Position numbers and translations under genes: made by a program. From NCBI GenBank assembly GCA_905221605.1, contig CAJNDS010002332.1, positions 446,001 through 486,604 on the forward strand: DNA of 40,604 nucleotides. The letters are read 5' to 3'. Source of the DNA: Symbiodinium natans (lineage: Eukaryota; Sar; Dinophyceae; Suessiales; Symbiodiniaceae). A model generated the notes under the pieces. It saw nothing but the letters and a program-made list of their open reading frames with translations. It was not told the DNA's origin and did no database searches. Shown here piece after piece: positions 37,877-40,604 of this stretch. Position 1 is the first letter of the stretch. The number at the start of each line of letters is the position of its first letter.

Positions 37877-38233
37877 GTGAGATCCTCCAAATGTCAAGGT
37901 TACCGCCCCTGGAACGCCCGATTGATCTTGGCCCACGCCTCTGGCAGCCTGGGCCTCAATGGGGGCGCTAAAGAGGCCGCAACATCGGCTTCGGGGTTCG
38001 ACATGACTCTGCCAAAGCGGGCACCCCTGGGCCTTGAGAAGACGCAGCCGCGCGAAGCCACTTGCAACAAGCAAAGACAACCTGAACCTGTGCCAAAGGC
38101 TGTCCGTGTGGATCTTGATTACCAAGCCTCAAAACCGCCTGGAGTCTCAAGCCTCGGCTTGGCTCAGCTCCAAAGGCCTTGCGCTGGTCACTACGACCTT
38201 TCAGCATGTGCCGGCCGCAAAGGCCGATGCTGA
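37877..38233 (+). CDS. Candidate ORF, 118 residues
   Basis: Contains GSLGLNGGAKEAATSASGFD, MTLPKRAPLGLEKTQPREAT, PEPVPKAVRVDLDYQASKPP and VSSLGLAQLQRPCAGHYDL before TGA. Long and evenly composed. A second plus frame (38034-38405) and a minus frame overlap, and a CCCTAAA patch precedes it at 37840-37862. Function unknown. Confidence 0.35.
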   Translation: MRSSKCQGYRPWNARLILAHASGSLGLNGGAKEAATSASGFDMTLPKRAPLGLEKTQPREATCNKQRQPEPVPKAVRVDLDYQASKPPGVSSLGLAQLQRPCAGHYDLSACAGRKGRC

Positions 38234-38733
38234 GCCAGAGGAGTTTTCAATTGGACGGCTTCACTTTTCACTTGCGCTCGGAGTCTGCCGTCCCGGTATG
38301 GCCGCTCTGCAGAGCTTGCAGTTCCAGTGCAGTTGCTCCCTCGAAAGACTGCACGCCCCAACACCCTTAGCAGCTCACGATCGGGCATTCCAAGAGTTGA
38401 TTTGAAGGGCCCTTGTCAAACATCATGAAGATCAAGAACCCCCCCCCCCGCTTGGGGCAGCGAAAGCCCGAAGCCCTTGACCCTTGCACATCTTTCCGCT
38501 TGCGAGGGGCGCGGTGAGTTGTGGACGTGCACGACGCTTCGAGCAGAGATCCCCCGGCCTTGTTTTTGCAGCAACACATAAATCTCAAGACCACACGACT
38601 TGATTTTCTACAGATTTAGGCCTTATGGAGTAACGCTATTGAGATGGCTAAAGTCTATAGAAGATCTAGAGGTTTGTGGCGTTAGGGTCTAGAGTTTGCC
38701 AAGCTGAGTCTGGGTCACCCATCTCTTGCCCAG

Positions 38734-38899
38734 TTACAGCTTTTGATTTAGATTTTTTGGAAGGAAGCCGATACGGAGAAACAAAGGCTCAAGGTGTGTT
38801 ACGAAAACGAAAGCTGAAGTTGATGTCGATTTGGGTATGGCAGAAGGTACTCCTACGTACCAGAGGAAGGCCGAACATGCGTTCGATCACCAACACCTG
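38734..38899 (+). CDS. Candidate exon with CCCAG acceptor and GTGAGA donor
   Basis: From ACCCATCTCTTGCCCAG to a consensus GTGAGA at 38900, 166 bases. The frame reads TAFDLDFLEGSRYGETKAQG, VLRKRKLKLMSIWVWQKVLL and RTRGRPNMRSITNT, beginning and ending with two bases of split codons. Two good borders and a folded-protein look; no family recognised. Confidence 0.45.
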
Positions 38900-39131
38900 G
38901 TGAGAATAAACTAGTGAGACAGATGTAGAGAGTCTGTCAAACGGATGGTTTGGGGATTTTAGGGCTTCGGAGAGTGCTTCAGGCGGGCTTGAGCCTAGAG
39001 TTTTAACGATTAGGTCAGCAGCCTTGTCAGGGACAGCCATGCCGAAACTTTGCCTGTTGCTTTCTGATAGGGCCTTACAGGACGAGGCCAGCCATTTGTT
39101 TCAGAAGCACCTGTAAACAAAAGTCCCTACT

Positions 39132-39554
39132 GTGAGCCCACAAGTTGTGCTGCGAACACCCTGCCGTGACGTGACAGGCTCATCGCGACGCAAGGTGGCG
39201 TCCCGACCTCGGATGCCTAAATCGCCAAAACGAATTCCAGGGAGTCCTAGCAATCCCGGAACCATCCTCAACTCCTCTCAGCTCCTGCTTACCCTTTCGA
39301 AGCCCTTTCCGGCCTTAGGGCCGGATGATGGTAAGAACATTAAGAACATATGGGCATTTCCAAAAAAAAAGGGGGTACCCTTAGTATACCCCATAGGAGC
39401 CCCCAAAAGGGTACCCCTTAATATGTCGGAAACCCCCCACATCCGAAGAGAGAGCATCGAATCGAGGCCTTGGCTTCGGAGGCCATCTGCGAGCTCCAGG
39501 GCCCCCTTCCCCACGGCGTGCGCTACATGCGGCTCTGAGCGTGGCCCCCTTTGA
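39132..39554 (+). CDS. Candidate ORF, 140 residues, with MITE insertion
   Basis: Before the element the frame reads VTGSSRRKVASRPRMPKSPK then RIPGSPSNPGTILNSSQLLL, a basic Ser/Pro-rich stretch. The element adds GVPLVYPIGAPKRVPLN, and after it come HIRRESIESRPWLRRPSASS and CATCGSERGPL. Either a real protein captured the element or the openness is chance. A minus frame (39278-39625) also crosses it. Confidence 0.25.
   Translation: MSPQVVLRTPCRDVTGSSRRKVASRPRMPKSPKRIPGSPSNPGTILNSSQLLLTLSKPFPALGPDDGKNIKNIWAFPKKKGVPLVYPIGAPKRVPLNMSETPHIRRESIESRPWLRRPSASSRAPFPTACATCGSERGPL
39350..39438 (+). mobile_element. MITE-like element, copy 5, inside an open frame
   Basis: TGGGCATTTCC, an A run, GGGGGTACCCTTAGTATACC, GAGCCCCCAAAAGGGTACCC, then TCGGAAACCCCCC. 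More diverged at its left end than the others. It lies in the middle of a 140-codon plus-strand frame (39132-39554) that reads through it without a stop. Confidence 0.5.
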
Positions 39555-39720
39555 AGCCATGCCGGGTCTTGTGGGGAGATTTGGGCACTACAGATCCTAG
39601 GGGTTAGGGCTTCAGCTTTGGCCAAAGAAAGGCCGGCTTAGTCCTGGGGCTGCGAGCTGCGTGGAGGAGAAGCAAAATGGAAGAACCAACAGGTTGCGAT
39701 GTCTTCATGTTCTGAAACGG

Positions 39721-39812
39721 GGGGGGGGGGGTTAATCCAAATATAGACCCCCAAATAGTAGGACCCCTGATGATAGGAACCCCAATTAGGTACTCCCGAA
39801 TATCGTAAACCC
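39721..39812 (+). mobile_element. MITE-like element, copy 6
   Basis: Begins in a G run (GGGGGGGTTAATCCAAATAT), keeps ACCCCCAAATAGTAGGACCC and TAGGAACCCCAATTAGGTAC, and ends AATATCGTAAACCC. Same order and spacing as copy 1. Confidence 0.6.
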
Positions 39813-40135
39813 AAATAGGTGTTGTTTGCAGTGGTTTGACACAGCATGTATGACAAGATCTGCCATGGCCCATGGTGAAGCCTAGGTACAGACTACTAGC
39901 TTTCTAGCAGGGGCAACAAGCCCTGTTTGGATCTTTCTTGTTGTCAACCACAAAAACATACAGGTGGATCATACACAAAAGCTCGGGGCAATCGCAGTCC
40001 GTGGTCCGCAACGTCCAAAGTTGCCCGATCTGCAATCCGATGTCGGAATCCATTGACATCGCTACCTGAAAATTTGGGCTTTTGGGAGTCAGCGAGGTTG
40101 CACTGCGCTCACCATAACAAGCTTCAAAGAGTACA

Positions 40136-40561
40136 GTGGTACCTTGCCATGAGAACTCGAATCAGAATTCCTCTCAGTGCACTGTCCGGTGCATCAGATG
40201 CCCTCAGCCTGTTGCAGGGCTTGCTCTTGCCAAAAATCGCTCGCCCCACAAGGAGCAGCCAGTGACAGACTTCGAGCTGAAAGGCCCGAAGATCGTTGCG
40301 AAAAATGTGGCTTCTTCGGGTTCACTGACCTCCGGCTCGCACTTTGCACTTTGCCCGTCCGAGTCAGAAGCAACCGTCCTAGAATTCTGGGACATACGTG
40401 GCATCGCAGGCGCAGAGCAACAAGGCACTGTGCACGCCAGCTTGCGGAAAAGGCAAAGAAAAGCAGCAGGACTTCGTGGAAGAATCCAGCTCACGGAGCA
40501 GCCGCTCGGCGTACGGCGTACTTCTCGGCCGTGTCCCTCACTCTGGCTCGCGCGAGTTTGA
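40136..40561 (+). CDS. Candidate coding region, 141 residues, possible propeller-like repeat
   Basis: The frame reads VTDFELKGPKIVAKNVASSG, SLTSGSHFALCPSESEATVL, EFWDIRGIAGAEQQGTVHAS and LRKRQRKAAGLRGRIQLTEQ to TGA at the end. SGSHFALC followed by TVLEFWDI loosely recalls both RCC1 and WD-type blades, but one blade is not enough to claim a family. It starts with GTG in the open frame, so the true start is probably an acceptor upstream, and the gene may continue beyond the window. A minus frame of 96 codons overlaps. Confidence 0.38.
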   Translation: MVPCHENSNQNSSQCTVRCIRCPQPVAGLALAKNRSPHKEQPVTDFELKGPKIVAKNVASSGSLTSGSHFALCPSESEATVLEFWDIRGIAGAEQQGTVHASLRKRQRKAAGLRGRIQLTEQPLGVRRTSRPCPSLWLARV

Positions 40562-40604
40562 GCCAGGCGGCATCGGGCAACAGCCTACAATCGGGGCATG
40601 TTGC

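Overview
This window looks like nuclear DNA of a eukaryote with many small exons, most probably a dinoflagellate or a close alveolate relative. The grounds are degenerate TTTAGGG/CCCTAAA motifs throughout, short peptides flanked by AG acceptors and GT (once perhaps GC) donors, RCC1-type CWG repeats, a PAN-like Cys-rich module followed by a Thr-rich linker, and very high repeat content. There is no prokaryotic operon structure, no rRNA, no convincing tRNA and no CRISPR array. The genus cannot be named from sequence alone.

Layout. 1-2.0 kb: no gene, one telomere-like patch and one G-run patch. 2.0-10.9 kb: plus-strand exons of a probable secreted protein (signal peptide, two PAN/apple-like modules, Thr-rich linker, then RCC1_2-type repeats), broken up by a tetranucleotide block (4.8-5.15 kb), a CA/CACG microsatellite (7.65-8.12 kb) and a G-rich tandem block (8.4-9.84 kb). 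11.4-15.0 kb: a second plus-strand gene of unknown function with short introns; several splices keep phase. 15.0-23.2 kb: no gene, but an AT-rich repeat compartment with diverged long direct repeats, a two-level tandem repeat, foldback elements and a 4-kb satellite that switches orientation. 23.2-31.9 kb: many short plus-strand exon candidates, some of which join in phase (29078-29237 to 29349-29491; 30169-30279 to 30457-30587). 32.3-40.6 kb: scattered exon candidates, another RCC1-like exon, and a family of about 100-bp elements with terminal inverted repeats.

How sure. The repeats are read directly from the sequence. The RCC1-type and PAN-type calls rest on recognisable residue patterns. 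Most other exon calls rest on an open frame plus splice-like borders and a protein-like composition, which is partly subjective; in balanced-GC DNA more than one frame can look coding, so these carry low to moderate confidence. All exons I can support lie on the plus strand, which fits one-directional gene clusters. None of the non-RCC1/PAN proteins could be assigned a function.
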